64,000 nt of DNA from Pelagilacustribacter sp045567335 (GTDB lineage Bacteria; Pseudomonadota; Alphaproteobacteria; Pelagibacterales; Pelagibacteraceae). The DNA is taken from the NCBI GenBank assembly GCA_045567335.1, contig JBJLCZ010000002.1, positions 1 through 64,000 on the forward strand, read 5' to 3'. Numbering within the stretch: position 1 is the first letter of the stretch; every line of letters begins with the position of its first letter. A program made the translations under genes and the position numbers. Positions 44,903 through 53,008 of this stretch are shown one piece after another. The notes under the pieces are model-generated. The model did not search any database. It had not been told where the DNA came from and saw only the letters and a program-made list of their open reading frames with translations.

Positions 44903-45700
44903 TTAATTTAATTTTAAACTTGGTATTATATTTCTTAATTTAAGTGATAATTTAGGTAATATTTTAGCTGTTATAACACCTTCTTTTTTTTTCAATTCTT
45001 TTAATATTTTACCATCGGGTGAAATAATTAATGAATGGCCGTAAGTTTTTCTTCCATTATAGTGAGTTCCACTTTGAGCGGGAGCAAAAATATAACAAAA
45101 ATTCTCAATTGCTCTTGCTTTTAAAAGTGCATGCCAATGTTTTTTTCCTGTAGTTTCGGTAAATGCCGATGGTATGGATAAAAAAAGCGCTCCTTTTTTG
45201 GACATTTGTCTGAACATGTTTGGGAAACGCAAATCATAACAAATACTTAAACCAAGTTTCCCCCAAGGTAATTTTGTTACTTTATTTTTTTTTCCAGAGG
45301 CAAAGATTTTGGACTCTTTATAAAATTCATTTTTACTAAGTTTAGCATCATACATATGGATTTTATCATAGTATGAAACTATAATACCTTTTGGATTAAT
45401 TAAAATTGATCTATTTACAAGTTTTTTTTTATTTATTTTAATTATTAATGATCCAATTAAAATCCATTTTTTATATTTTTTTGCTAATTTTTTTATTCCT
45501 TTTAAATAAATGTCCTCTGACATACTAGTACAAACTTTTAATAATTTTTTTTTATTTAATGAAAATAGTGAAGATACTTCAGGCGTTAAAATAAAATCAG
45601 CTTTATCTTTTACTGCTTTAAGAATTAACTTTTCGGTTTTTTTTAAATTAAAAATAATACTATTATTAGATTTCAGCTGGATGCAAGATGCGCGAAACAT
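44903..45700 (-). CDS. Carbon-nitrogen hydrolase (nitrilase superfamily, Nit2-like)
   Basis: The 265-residue protein has the Glu-Lys-Cys triad of the superfamily: Glu in LTPEVSS near residue 43, Lys in YYDKIHMYD near residue 111 and Cys in LSICYDLRFP near residue 148. The HALLKARAIEN segment is typical of the Nit1/Nit2/omega-amidase branch. Omega-amidases hydrolyse alpha-keto acid amides formed by transamination and have been linked to methionine salvage; here the gene is last in a methylthioadenosine-recycling operon. The ATG at 45700 overlaps the SpeDE stop as TAATG. Confidence 0.85.
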   Translation of the reverse strand: MFRASCIQLKSNNSIIFNLKKTEKLILKAVKDKADFILTPEVSSLFSLNKKKLLKVCTSMSEDIYLKGIKKLAKKYKKWILIGSLIIKINKKKLVNRSILINPKGIIVSYYDKIHMYDAKLSKNEFYKESKIFASGKKNKVTKLPWGKLGLSICYDLRFPNMFRQMSKKGALFLSIPSAFTETTGKKHWHALLKARAIENFCYIFAPAQSGTHYNGRKTYGHSLIISPDGKILKELKKKEGVITAKILPKLSLKLRNIIPSLKLN

Positions 45701-46740
45701 TACTTCATTATAGAAGAAGCAAAATTCCAATTACAGTCAAAACTAGGAACATGGACTCCTGAAACTTTTACATTTCCGAAACTTTTGTCTAAAACTTTAC
45801 ACCAATTTTCCACCTGCTTAGGTTTTTTGTCTTTGCTCCCTACTTGAGCTGTTAACACACCACCTTTTTTTAAAATTCTTTTTAAACCCTTCATATTTTT
45901 TTTTGCTAAATCAATACAATATTGATCATCATTTAAATCTACAAATATTTTATCATATTTAGAATCTTCAATAAATTTTATACTATCAAAAGCGTCTCCC
46001 CAGTATGTGTTAACTCTATTACTTTTTTTTACTTTTGAACAAACTTTTGGTAAGTGTCTATAACAAGACCCAACAATTTCTGGATCTAATTCATACCAAT
46101 CAATATAGTTAGTGTTGTTTTCCAAACATTCTCTAGCGACACCACCATCACCTCCACCGATAATAGCTACATTATTGTTTTTCTTGCTTAAGTCATAACT
46201 AGATTTAAAAAAGTTTGAACTATAAATTTTTTCATCTTTTTCGGCTACTTGAATTTCGTGATCGATAAATAAAGCATTACCGAATTCTTCTAAATTCATC
46301 ACTTCAACAAATTGACCAACTTTAGAAGTGAACGACTCTAATACATTATTAACCACATAGTATTTTTTTTGACCAGGAGTACTATAAATATCATCGTAAA
46401 GACTGACACTACTCCTATCAAAATTTTTAGTAACAATTCTTTCGTGTTGAATTTCTTTTTTAAGTATTTTTAAAGCAATTTTTGGATGAACTTTGCCACA
46501 AGTAAAAAAATCAAAACTAATTACACCTTTTTCAGGAAAAGTGTGAAAACTAAAATGACTTTCAGATAACAGTGCTACTAGTGTAAACCCTTGAGGTTCA
46601 AATTTGTGACTACTTACATTGAGTATTTCTACTTTTGCTGCTTTTGCAATTTTATAAATAATTTTTTCGTAGAAAGATGGAGCATAATCTTTCTTTACAC
46701 CTAAAAAATCTAATGTGATGTGTTCACCAACTTTTATCAT
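45700..46740 (-). CDS. Fused S-adenosylmethionine decarboxylase and spermidine synthase-like protein
   Basis: The 346-residue protein joins two enzymes of spermidine synthesis. Residues 1-115 are a small prokaryotic AdoMet decarboxylase: the self-cleavage site is LSESH (Glu60-Ser61, Ser61 becoming the pyruvoyl group), with the processing His in FHTFPE (66) and the catalytic Cys in FFTCG (81), spaced as in the Thermotoga-type enzyme. Residues 120-346 are an aminopropyltransferase with the AdoMet-binding GGGDGGVARE (195-204) and an Asp-rich FVDLNDDQ (266-273). The usual putrescine-binding DExxYHE motif is altered to DEKIYSSN. The gene lies between the FucA-like aldolase and the nitrilase. Confidence 0.9.
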   Translation of the reverse strand: MIKVGEHITLDFLGVKKDYAPSFYEKIIYKIAKAAKVEILNVSSHKFEPQGFTLVALLSESHFSFHTFPEKGVISFDFFTCGKVHPKIALKILKKEIQHERIVTKNFDRSSVSLYDDIYSTPGQKKYYVVNNVLESFTSKVGQFVEVMNLEEFGNALFIDHEIQVAEKDEKIYSSNFFKSSYDLSKKNNNVAIIGGGDGGVARECLENNTNYIDWYELDPEIVGSCYRHLPKVCSKVKKSNRVNTYWGDAFDSIKFIEDSKYDKIFVDLNDDQYCIDLAKKNMKGLKRILKKGGVLTAQVGSKDKKPKQVENWCKVLDKSFGNVKVSGVHVPSFDCNWNFASSIMK

Positions 46741-46747
46741 TAAAAAA

Positions 46748-47386
46748 TTAACCTTTTTTATAATTTTTAAACTTTCCTAAAACAATTCTCATTTCTTTTT
46801 TTGAAAGAATTTTAGGTATACCAATTCTTAGGGCATTTATATATTGATGGCAAATATTTTCGATTTCTTGAGCAAGCTCAAAAGCTTTTTCTAAATTATT
46901 TCCAAACGCAACTTGTCCGTGATTTGCAATTAAACAAGCTGATCTATTTTTTAGAGCTTTAATAATATTTCTTGAAAGTTGTTTAGTTCCAAAAGTTGCG
47001 TATTTAGTGCATTTTAAATCCTCACCACCTGCTACTGCAACCATGTAGTGAAATGCTGGAATATTTTTTTGATGAGTTGAAACGGCTGTTGCACAAGTTG
47101 AATGAGCGTGAACAATGGCTTTAGCTTCTTTTTTATTCACATAAATATCTTGATGAAACCTCCATTCAGAGGAAGGTTTGTTCTTTTTTTTATCAAAGAT
47201 TCCTTTTAATGAAACAAAAACAATATCTTTAATTTTTAAAGTTGAATACTTCATGCCAGATGGTGTTATATAAAAACCATCTACACCTTTTTCTCTTGCT
47301 CTTACTGAAATATTTCCTGATCTTAAAGCTGATAAGTTAGTTATATTTAATTTTTTAGAATATCTTATAACTTGAAATTTCTTCAC
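46748..47386 (-). CDS. Class II aldolase, FucA-like; likely methylthioribulose-1-phosphate aldolase
   Basis: The 212-residue protein follows E. coli fuculose-1-phosphate aldolase closely: GNISVRAREKGVDGFYITPSG, the catalytic Glu in PSSEWRFHQDIY near residue 73, zinc ligands in VHAHS near 93-95 and a third in NHGQVAFG near 155, and KYATFGTKQLS. MtnB dehydratases have a different KPSAET segment. Downstream of mtnP and mtnA, it fits the aldolase of the DHAP shunt, splitting methylthioribulose 1-phosphate to DHAP and methylthioacetaldehyde. The start is a GTG overlapping the stop of a 34-codon ORF (TAGTG) without a ribosome-binding site. Confidence 0.85.
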   Translation of the reverse strand: MKKFQVIRYSKKLNITNLSALRSGNISVRAREKGVDGFYITPSGMKYSTLKIKDIVFVSLKGIFDKKKNKPSSEWRFHQDIYVNKKEAKAIVHAHSTCATAVSTHQKNIPAFHYMVAVAGGEDLKCTKYATFGTKQLSRNIIKALKNRSACLIANHGQVAFGNNLEKAFELAQEIENICHQYINALRIGIPKILSKKEMRIVLGKFKNYKKG

Positions 47387-47490
47387 TATAATAAATTTTG
47401 TTTAAAGAAATTTATATATTGAGGCATATAAGCATTTGCATTATCTCCTCCTATAGTAACTTCTTTTGAAATACATTTTTCTTTTTTCAT
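47386..47490 (-). CDS. Unlisted 34-residue ORF coupled to mtnA and the aldolase gene
   Basis: On the reverse strand an ATG at 47490 overlaps the mtnA stop as ATGA, and the frame runs 34 codons to a TAG that overlaps the aldolase GTG as TAGTG. The product begins MKKEKCISKE, continues VTIGGDNANAYM and ends FFKQNLL; I recognise no family. Overlaps at both ends and the lack of a separate ribosome site for the aldolase argue that ribosomes pass through it. It could be a real small protein or a coupling leader. A near-perfect AGGAGG at 47452-47447 lies inside it. Confidence 0.5.
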   Translation of the reverse strand: MKKEKCISKEVTIGGDNANAYMPQYINFFKQNLL

Positions 47491-48557
47491 TTAAATAAAC
47501 CTTTCAAACCTTTTTCTGATGCTTCACAAATTCCTTTTTCTGTAATTAAACCTGTAACTAGTTTAGCAGGTGTAACGTCAAAGGCCAGATTTAATGATTT
47601 ACTTTTTTGTGGGTAAATTCTCACCTTTTTAATTTTGTTATTTTCATCAATTCCCTCAACATGTGACAATTCTTCTGAATTTCTTTCTTCGATAGGAATT
47701 TGATTGTGATCTTTAATATTCCAGTCAATTGTTGAACTAGGTAAAGCAACATAAAATGGAACGTTATTATCTTTTGCTGATAAAGCTTTTAAATAAGTTC
47801 CAATTTTATTACAAACATCACCATTAGATAAAGTTCTATCGGTTCCTACAATACACATATCAACCTTCCCTCTTTGCATTAAAATTCCACCGGCATTGTC
47901 GGTAATAATTGTATTTGGTATTCCCTCTTCATTTAACTCATAAGATGTTAAATTAGCTCCTTGATTTCTTGGTCTCGTTTCATCCACCCAAACATGGACT
48001 TTAATTCCTTTTTGATGCGCGTGATAAATTGGAGATGTTGCTGTACCCCAATCAATTGTTGCAAGCCAACCAGCATTGCAATGAGTTAAAATATTTACTG
48101 TATCTTTTTTTTTATTAGCTATTTCTTTAACTATTTTAAGACCATTTACACCTATATTTTTACAAAACGTAACGTCCTCTTCTACGATCACTTTGGCTTC
48201 TTCTAAAGCTACCTTTAAAACTTCGTTGTTGTTAATGCCTGATAGTTTTTTCATCATTCTATCTACTGCCCACTTTAAATTAATGGCTGTAGGTCTAGAA
48301 GCTATTAAATCTCCACTGGATTTTTTTAAGAAAGATTGGTCGTTTTTTTCAAGAATAGATAAAACTAATCCATAAGCAGCCGTAGCCCCAATTAAAGGAG
48401 CACCTCTGACTTCCATTGTTTTAATTGCATTAATTGAATCTTTAACCGTTTTTAAATCTTTAATAATAAATTGATGAGGAAGCTTTGTTTGGTCAATAAT
48501 TTTTACAATATTATTTTCAAACCAGATCGTTCTATAAGCTTTATTGTTAATTTTCAT
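47487..48557 (-). CDS. mtnA: S-methyl-5-thioribose-1-phosphate isomerase
   Basis: The 356-residue enzyme of the eIF2B-alpha/MtnA family converts methylthioribose 1-phosphate to methylthioribulose 1-phosphate. MEVRGAPLIGATAAYGL near residue 49, LTHCNAGWLAT near residue 157 with the catalytic Cys, and CIVGTDRTLSNGDVCNKIGTYL near residue 234 with the catalytic Asp are typical, as are VWVDETRPRNQGANLTSYEL and PSSTIDW. The start shares a base with the mtnP stop. Its stop overlaps the small ORF. Confidence 0.95.
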   Translation of the reverse strand: MKINNKAYRTIWFENNIVKIIDQTKLPHQFIIKDLKTVKDSINAIKTMEVRGAPLIGATAAYGLVLSILEKNDQSFLKKSSGDLIASRPTAINLKWAVDRMMKKLSGINNNEVLKVALEEAKVIVEEDVTFCKNIGVNGLKIVKEIANKKKDTVNILTHCNAGWLATIDWGTATSPIYHAHQKGIKVHVWVDETRPRNQGANLTSYELNEEGIPNTIITDNAGGILMQRGKVDMCIVGTDRTLSNGDVCNKIGTYLKALSAKDNNVPFYVALPSSTIDWNIKDHNQIPIEERNSEELSHVEGIDENNKIKKVRIYPQKSKSLNLAFDVTPAKLVTGLITEKGICEASEKGLKGLFK

Positions 48558-49435
48558 TACTTTTTATTAAGAGCTCTACCTGCAATATATTTTAATTTTT
48601 TTATAGTTTTTTTTGTTCTTAATTTTGGATCTGTAATTATTGCGGTATCTAAACAATTATTTGCGGGATCTTTATCTACTGAAAAATCTTTAAAAGTTTT
48701 AATAACTTCTTTAATCATATTTTGTGCATTTGAAGCATTTTTTTGTAATGTTTGAATTACCATTGCCACATCAACTTCATCATGATCTGGATGCCAACAG
48801 TCATAGTCAGTCACCATAGCCACTGTGCAATATCTAATTTCAGCTTCCCTGGCTAATTTAGCTTCAGGCATATTAGTCATACCAATTACATCTGCTCCCC
48901 ATGACCTATATAAGTTTGACTCAGCTAAAGTTGAAAATTGAGGTCCTTCCATGACAACATAAGTCCCTCCCTTTTTATTTTTTATATTCAATTTTTTTAG
49001 TGCTACCTCACAACAATTAGCTAAGCCAGGGCTTATGGGTTTTGCCATAGAAACATGTGCTATAATTTCTTCATCGAAAAAGGTTTTAATTCTTGAAAAG
49101 GTTCTGTCAATAAATTGATCGACTATTATAAATTTTCCTGGTTCTAATTCTTCTTTTAATGAGCCTACTGCGGAAACTGAAATAATATCAGTCACTCCTA
49201 ATTGTTTCATTGCGTCTATATTGGCTCTATAATTTATATTAGTTGGATTTATTTTATGACCTCTAGAATGCCTTGGTATAAAATAAATTTCTTCAGAGTC
49301 TACTCTTGCAATTAAAATTTCATCTGAAGGTTTTCCCCAAGAAGTTTTTATTTTTTTCCATTTAGATTTTTCAAAACCTTCCATTTTATATAGTCCACTA
49401 CCACCAATTATCCCTAGTTTTCTTTTTTTCATCAT
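48557..49435 (-). CDS. mtnP: S-methyl-5'-thioadenosine phosphorylase
   Basis: The 292-residue nucleoside phosphorylase splits methylthioadenosine into adenine and methylthioribose 1-phosphate. LGIIGGSGLYKM at the start, PRHSRGHKINPTNINYRANIDAMK near residue 55, VVMEGPQFSTLAESNLYRSWGADVIGMTNMPEA near residues 168-200 and MVTDYDCWHPDHDEVDV are diagnostic of MTAP, including the phosphate-binding RHSRGH. It is the first gene of the reverse operon mtnP-mtnA-small ORF-aldolase-speDE-nitrilase. The divergent apt gene can salvage the adenine it releases. Confidence 0.95.
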   Translation of the reverse strand: MMKKRKLGIIGGSGLYKMEGFEKSKWKKIKTSWGKPSDEILIARVDSEEIYFIPRHSRGHKINPTNINYRANIDAMKQLGVTDIISVSAVGSLKEELEPGKFIIVDQFIDRTFSRIKTFFDEEIIAHVSMAKPISPGLANCCEVALKKLNIKNKKGGTYVVMEGPQFSTLAESNLYRSWGADVIGMTNMPEAKLAREAEIRYCTVAMVTDYDCWHPDHDEVDVAMVIQTLQKNASNAQNMIKEVIKTFKDFSVDKDPANNCLDTAIITDPKLRTKKTIKKLKYIAGRALNKK

Positions 49436-49475
49436 TTAATTATTAATGCTTTTTTGATAAAACTTGAAGCTAAAT

Positions 49476-50003
49476 ATGAATCTAAAAAAATATATAAGAT
49501 CTATAATTGATTATCCAAAAAAAGGGATTTTATTTAGAGATATAACTACTCTTATTGAAGATCCAGTAGCCTTTAATTACACAATAGATAAAATTGTAGA
49601 AATATCAAAAAATGTAAATTTTGATAAAGTCTCAGCCATAGAATCTAGAGGTTTTATATTTGCATCAACAATTTCTTATTTAACAAAAAAACCATTAATT
49701 TTACTTAGAAAAAAAAATAAACTTCCTGCTGATAGACATTCAATTGATTTCAAACTTGAATATGGTGAGGCAACAATAGAAGTTCATAAAAACTCTATAA
49801 CAAAAAATGATAAGATTTTGGTGATTGATGATTTAATTGCAACTGGAGGTACCGCAGAAGCTGCAGCAAAATTAGTTGAAATATCTGGTGGATCAGTAGC
49901 TGGTTTTATCTTTATAATAAACTTATTTGATCTTCCTGGTGATAAACTTCTAAAAAGTAAGGGTTATTTTACAAAAAGTTTAATCGAATTTCCTGGACAT
50001 TAA
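49476..50003 (+). CDS. apt: Adenine phosphoribosyltransferase
   Basis: The 175-residue enzyme makes AMP from adenine and PRPP. KKYIRSIIDYPKKGILFRDITTLIEDP opens it as in Apt proteins. AIESRGFIF lies near residue 57, and the PRPP loop VIDDLIATGGTA lies near residue 118. The ATG at 49476 follows a GAAG purine stretch; the longer frame needs a TTG at 49464. It is divergent from mtnP (40 bases between starts), which produces adenine, so both belong to one salvage unit. Its end overlaps the epimerase gene by four bases. Confidence 0.94.
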   Translation: MNLKKYIRSIIDYPKKGILFRDITTLIEDPVAFNYTIDKIVEISKNVNFDKVSAIESRGFIFASTISYLTKKPLILLRKKNKLPADRHSIDFKLEYGEATIEVHKNSITKNDKILVIDDLIATGGTAEAAAKLVEISGGSVAGFIFIINLFDLPGDKLLKSKGYFTKSLIEFPGH

Positions 50004-51016
50004 ATTTCTTTATTTTTCCAGGTTGACGGAGTTAACTCGTTATCTATTTCAATATTTATATGATAGTCAAACGGTTTTATTCCTCTGTCTTTTATATATT
50101 CAAAAGTTTTTTGAATACCATCAAATAAAGAAACTTTTGTTTTATAATCTAATAAGGTTCTTGCTTTATTTGCAGAGCAAGTTGCGTGTTTTACCTCTTT
50201 TGGTCTGTCTTTTTTATAGATAGGATTTAAGTTTATGCCTGTCACATTTGAGCATAATTCAGCAACTTTATTAATTGTAACAAACTCTTCATCAGGACCT
50301 ATATTAATAATTTGTTTATTAAGATTTTTTTGATCTAACATAGGAATTAAACAACTCAAACAATCATCAATATAAGAAAAACATCTGGTCTGTTTGCCAT
50401 CTCCATATATTATAGGTGCTTTGCCTTGCAACATTCTATTAATCATAATTGACACAACATTTCTAAAAGGATCATCATATTTTTGTCTAGGACCAATAAT
50501 ATTATGAGGAACTGCAATTACCCATTCTATATTATTTAAATCACAAAGGTTTTTTAATACAGCTTCAGAAGCCACTTTTGAAATAGCATAAGGATCAACT
50601 GGCATAGGTTGCATAGTTTCTGTAAAAGGAGATCGTTGAGATCCATAACGAGCCATCGAAGAACAAAATATTATTCTTTTTACTTTTTCTTGAACTGCTG
50701 CAGAAAATATTGAGACAGAAGCTAAATAATTATTTTTTGTTATTTCATATGGTGAAAAAACTGATAGACCTTCATGTGCCGTTGCTGCGCAATGATAAAT
50801 TATCTCTATACCTTTCATAATTTTTTGAACATCTTTTAAATTACAACAATCAATTTTATGAAATTTTATATTCTTAGGCACATTATCTGAATATCCACCG
50901 ATCATATTATCTATTCCTATAACTTCGTGGCCTAAATTGGATAATTGCTCTGATAAATGTGAACCTAAAAAACCAGCCGCTCCGGTAACTAGAATTTTAT
51001 ATTTTTTATTTGGCAT
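50000..51016 (-). CDS. NAD-dependent epimerase/dehydratase (nucleotide-sugar)
   Basis: The 338-residue extended short-chain dehydrogenase has ILVTGAAGFLGSHLSEQL at the start, the active-site Tyr and Lys in DPYAISKVASE near residue 145, and the substrate segment PHNIIGPRQKYDDPFRNVVSIM near residue 172. It resembles UDP-glucose/UDP-GlcNAc 4-epimerases. The usual 'SSsavYG' strand reads SSMARYG. It lies with a family 2 transferase 20 bases upstream on the same strand, pointing to a polysaccharide sugar precursor. Exact substrate unknown. Confidence 0.85.
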   Translation of the reverse strand: MPNKKYKILVTGAAGFLGSHLSEQLSNLGHEVIGIDNMIGGYSDNVPKNIKFHKIDCCNLKDVQKIMKGIEIIYHCAATAHEGLSVFSPYEITKNNYLASVSIFSAAVQEKVKRIIFCSSMARYGSQRSPFTETMQPMPVDPYAISKVASEAVLKNLCDLNNIEWVIAVPHNIIGPRQKYDDPFRNVVSIMINRMLQGKAPIIYGDGKQTRCFSYIDDCLSCLIPMLDQKNLNKQIINIGPDEEFVTINKVAELCSNVTGINLNPIYKKDRPKEVKHATCSANKARTLLDYKTKVSLFDGIQKTFEYIKDRGIKPFDYHINIEIDNELTPSTWKNKEI

Positions 51017-51036
51017 GCGTGTATGTATAATTTAAA

Positions 51037-51927
51037 TTATAATAAATCAATTTTTTTATTAATTCTAGGTCTATACCATGACTTTCTACAAAAAATAGAA
51101 TTTATTAGTCCAGAAAATCTTTGATAATAAATAGCACTTTTATTTCTTTTAAGAATAGTTAAATAAAAAAATGACTTTATCAAAGATAAAAATAAAATTG
51201 GTATACTTTTAAATAATGCTACTAAATATCCATCATATTTTTTTTTAAAATAAAACTGAGACCACATCCAATGCCAATTTCTAGATAATTCCATTGGATA
51301 ATTAACAATTGAATTGTGTGATTTTCCACCCTCGTGAAAAACTAATATATTCTTACAGTAATAGATTTTTTTATTATTTTTAATTAATCTTTTACATAAA
51401 TCAATTTCTTCAAGAAAAAAAAATATGTTTTCATCGAAAAAACCAACATCTTTAAATTCTTTTAAGTTTAAGAACATTGCAAATCCTTTTACAGAAAGTA
51501 CTTCGTCGATCATTAACTTTTCGTTTTGAGTTGAAGATTTTTTGTTATTTAAATTTATTTTATCTTCTATAACTTCAGGTCCAATTATTGCAAAATCCTG
51601 TTTATTTTTCGCTAAAGTTAAAAAATTAATCAATGTATCTGGAAACAATTCAGTATCAGGATTTAATATTAAAGCATATTTTGTTTTTACTTTATTAAGT
51701 CCTATATTATTTGCTTTTCCGTAACCTAAATTACTTCCTGATAAAATACATTTAACGTTTGCAAATTCTGCTTCTATTTTAGATTTATAGTTAATATCTG
51801 ATGAATTTTCTATATTCAAAACTTTGCATTCTTTATTGATTGAATTTAAACATTTTCTTATTTTACTTTCACTGTTAAATGAAGCAATAACTATAGTGAG
51901 GTCTTGAAAAGCCATATTTGTTAACAT
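51037..51927 (-). CDS. Glycosyltransferase family 2
   Basis: The 296-residue protein opens with the GT2 strand LTIVIASFNSESKIRKCLNSI. It has GYGKANNIGLNKVKTKYALILNPDTELFPDTL near residues 70-100, where the D-x-D-like NPDTE binds metal-nucleotide. It has FFDENIFFFLEEIDLCKRL near residue 168, whose EEIDL is the WbbL/rhamnosyltransferase-type motif. It may transfer a deoxysugar such as rhamnose. A hydrophobic segment near residues 245-265 may touch the membrane. An alternative start lies four codons in. Confidence 0.88.
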   Translation of the reverse strand: MLTNMAFQDLTIVIASFNSESKIRKCLNSINKECKVLNIENSSDINYKSKIEAEFANVKCILSGSNLGYGKANNIGLNKVKTKYALILNPDTELFPDTLINFLTLAKNKQDFAIIGPEVIEDKINLNNKKSSTQNEKLMIDEVLSVKGFAMFLNLKEFKDVGFFDENIFFFLEEIDLCKRLIKNNKKIYYCKNILVFHEGGKSHNSIVNYPMELSRNWHWMWSQFYFKKKYDGYLVALFKSIPILFLSLIKSFFYLTILKRNKSAIYYQRFSGLINSIFCRKSWYRPRINKKIDLL

Positions 51928-51991
51928 TTGATTTTATATAATAATTCTTTTATTAATTTATCACAAAAGTTAATATTCTTTTAAAATAATT

Positions 51992-53008
51992 ATGAAAAAA
52001 GTCATTGTTACAGGTGGATCAGGATTTATTGGAACTAATTTAGTCAATTACCTAATTAAGAAAAATTTATATGTAATTAATCTAGATAAATTAACTTACT
52101 CATCAAATACTTACTATAAAAGAAATGAAAAAAATTATAAATTCTACAGGGTTGATATAAACAATCAAAAAAAAATATTAAATATAATTAAAAAAAATAA
52201 ACCGATTGCAATATTTAATTTAGCTGCTGAAACTCATGTTGATAGATCTATTGATTCTCCAAAAAAATTTGTTTATTCAAATATAGTAGGAGTTTTTAAT
52301 ATTCTAGAAATTTTAAGAAAAACTAAAAATAGAAATATTAAATTAATACATGTTTCTACAGACGAAGTTTATGGTGACATTATAAAAAAAAACTATAGAT
52401 CCGACGAAAATTATCCGTATAGACCTAGTTCTCCTTATTCTGCCTCTAAAGCGAGCGCAGATCATTTAATTAGATCTTATATAAGAACTTATAAATTAAA
52501 AGCCATGATATCAAATTGTTGTAATAATTACGGTCCTTACCAATTTCCTGAAAAATTAATTCCAAAAATAATATTAAATATCTTTAATAATAGACCTCTA
52601 CCAATTTATGCAAAAGGCCAAAACAGTAGAGAGTGGATTTATGTTAAAGATCACTGTGAAGCAATATATAAAATATTTTTAAAAGGTAAGATTGGAGAAA
52701 GTTATAATGTTGGATCTGGAAAAAATTTAAAAAATATAGATCTAGTCAAAATAATTTTAAAAATTTGCAAAAATAAAAATATTTACTTGGGTTCAAAAGT
52801 AAAAATAAAATTTGTTAAAGATAGACCAGGTCATGATCTCCGGTATGCACTCAATAGTAAAAAAATAAAAAAAAAATTAAATTGGAAAAATAAAACTCAC
52901 ATTATTGAAGGCTTATCAGAAACAATTAAATGGTATGTTAACAATAGAAAATTTTTAAGCTCTATTTCAAAAAAAAATTATGATAAAAGATTAGGTTTAA
53001 AAATATGA
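51992..53008 (+). CDS. rfbB: dTDP-glucose 4,6-dehydratase
   Basis: The 338-residue enzyme turns dTDP-glucose into dTDP-4-keto-6-deoxyglucose. The NAD-binding VIVTGGSGFIGTNLVNYL, FNLAAETHVDRSIDSP near residue 77, the active-site HVSTDEVYGD near residue 120 (Thr, Asp, Glu) and YSASKASADHLIRSY near residue 149 (Tyr, Lys) are all present, as is NNYGPYQFPEKLIP. These separate it clearly from plain epimerases. It overlaps rfbA by four bases. Confidence 0.94.
   Translation: MKKVIVTGGSGFIGTNLVNYLIKKNLYVINLDKLTYSSNTYYKRNEKNYKFYRVDINNQKKILNIIKKNKPIAIFNLAAETHVDRSIDSPKKFVYSNIVGVFNILEILRKTKNRNIKLIHVSTDEVYGDIIKKNYRSDENYPYRPSSPYSASKASADHLIRSYIRTYKLKAMISNCCNNYGPYQFPEKLIPKIILNIFNNRPLPIYAKGQNSREWIYVKDHCEAIYKIFLKGKIGESYNVGSGKNLKNIDLVKIILKICKNKNIYLGSKVKIKFVKDRPGHDLRYALNSKKIKKKLNWKNKTHIIEGLSETIKWYVNNRKFLSSISKKNYDKRLGLKI

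Noticed and set aside
46748..47386. MtnB methylthioribulose-1-phosphate dehydratase
   Set aside because: The PSSEWRFH and TFGT segments and the spacing follow fuculose-phosphate aldolase; MtnB has a KPSAET segment and no other late methionine-salvage gene is nearby.
47412..47441. 9-codon ORF behind a perfect AGGAGG within the mtnA-aldolase gap
   Set aside because: It is very short and lies inside the longer 34-codon frame; the AGGAGG also encodes Gly-Gly there. It is kept only as a remark.
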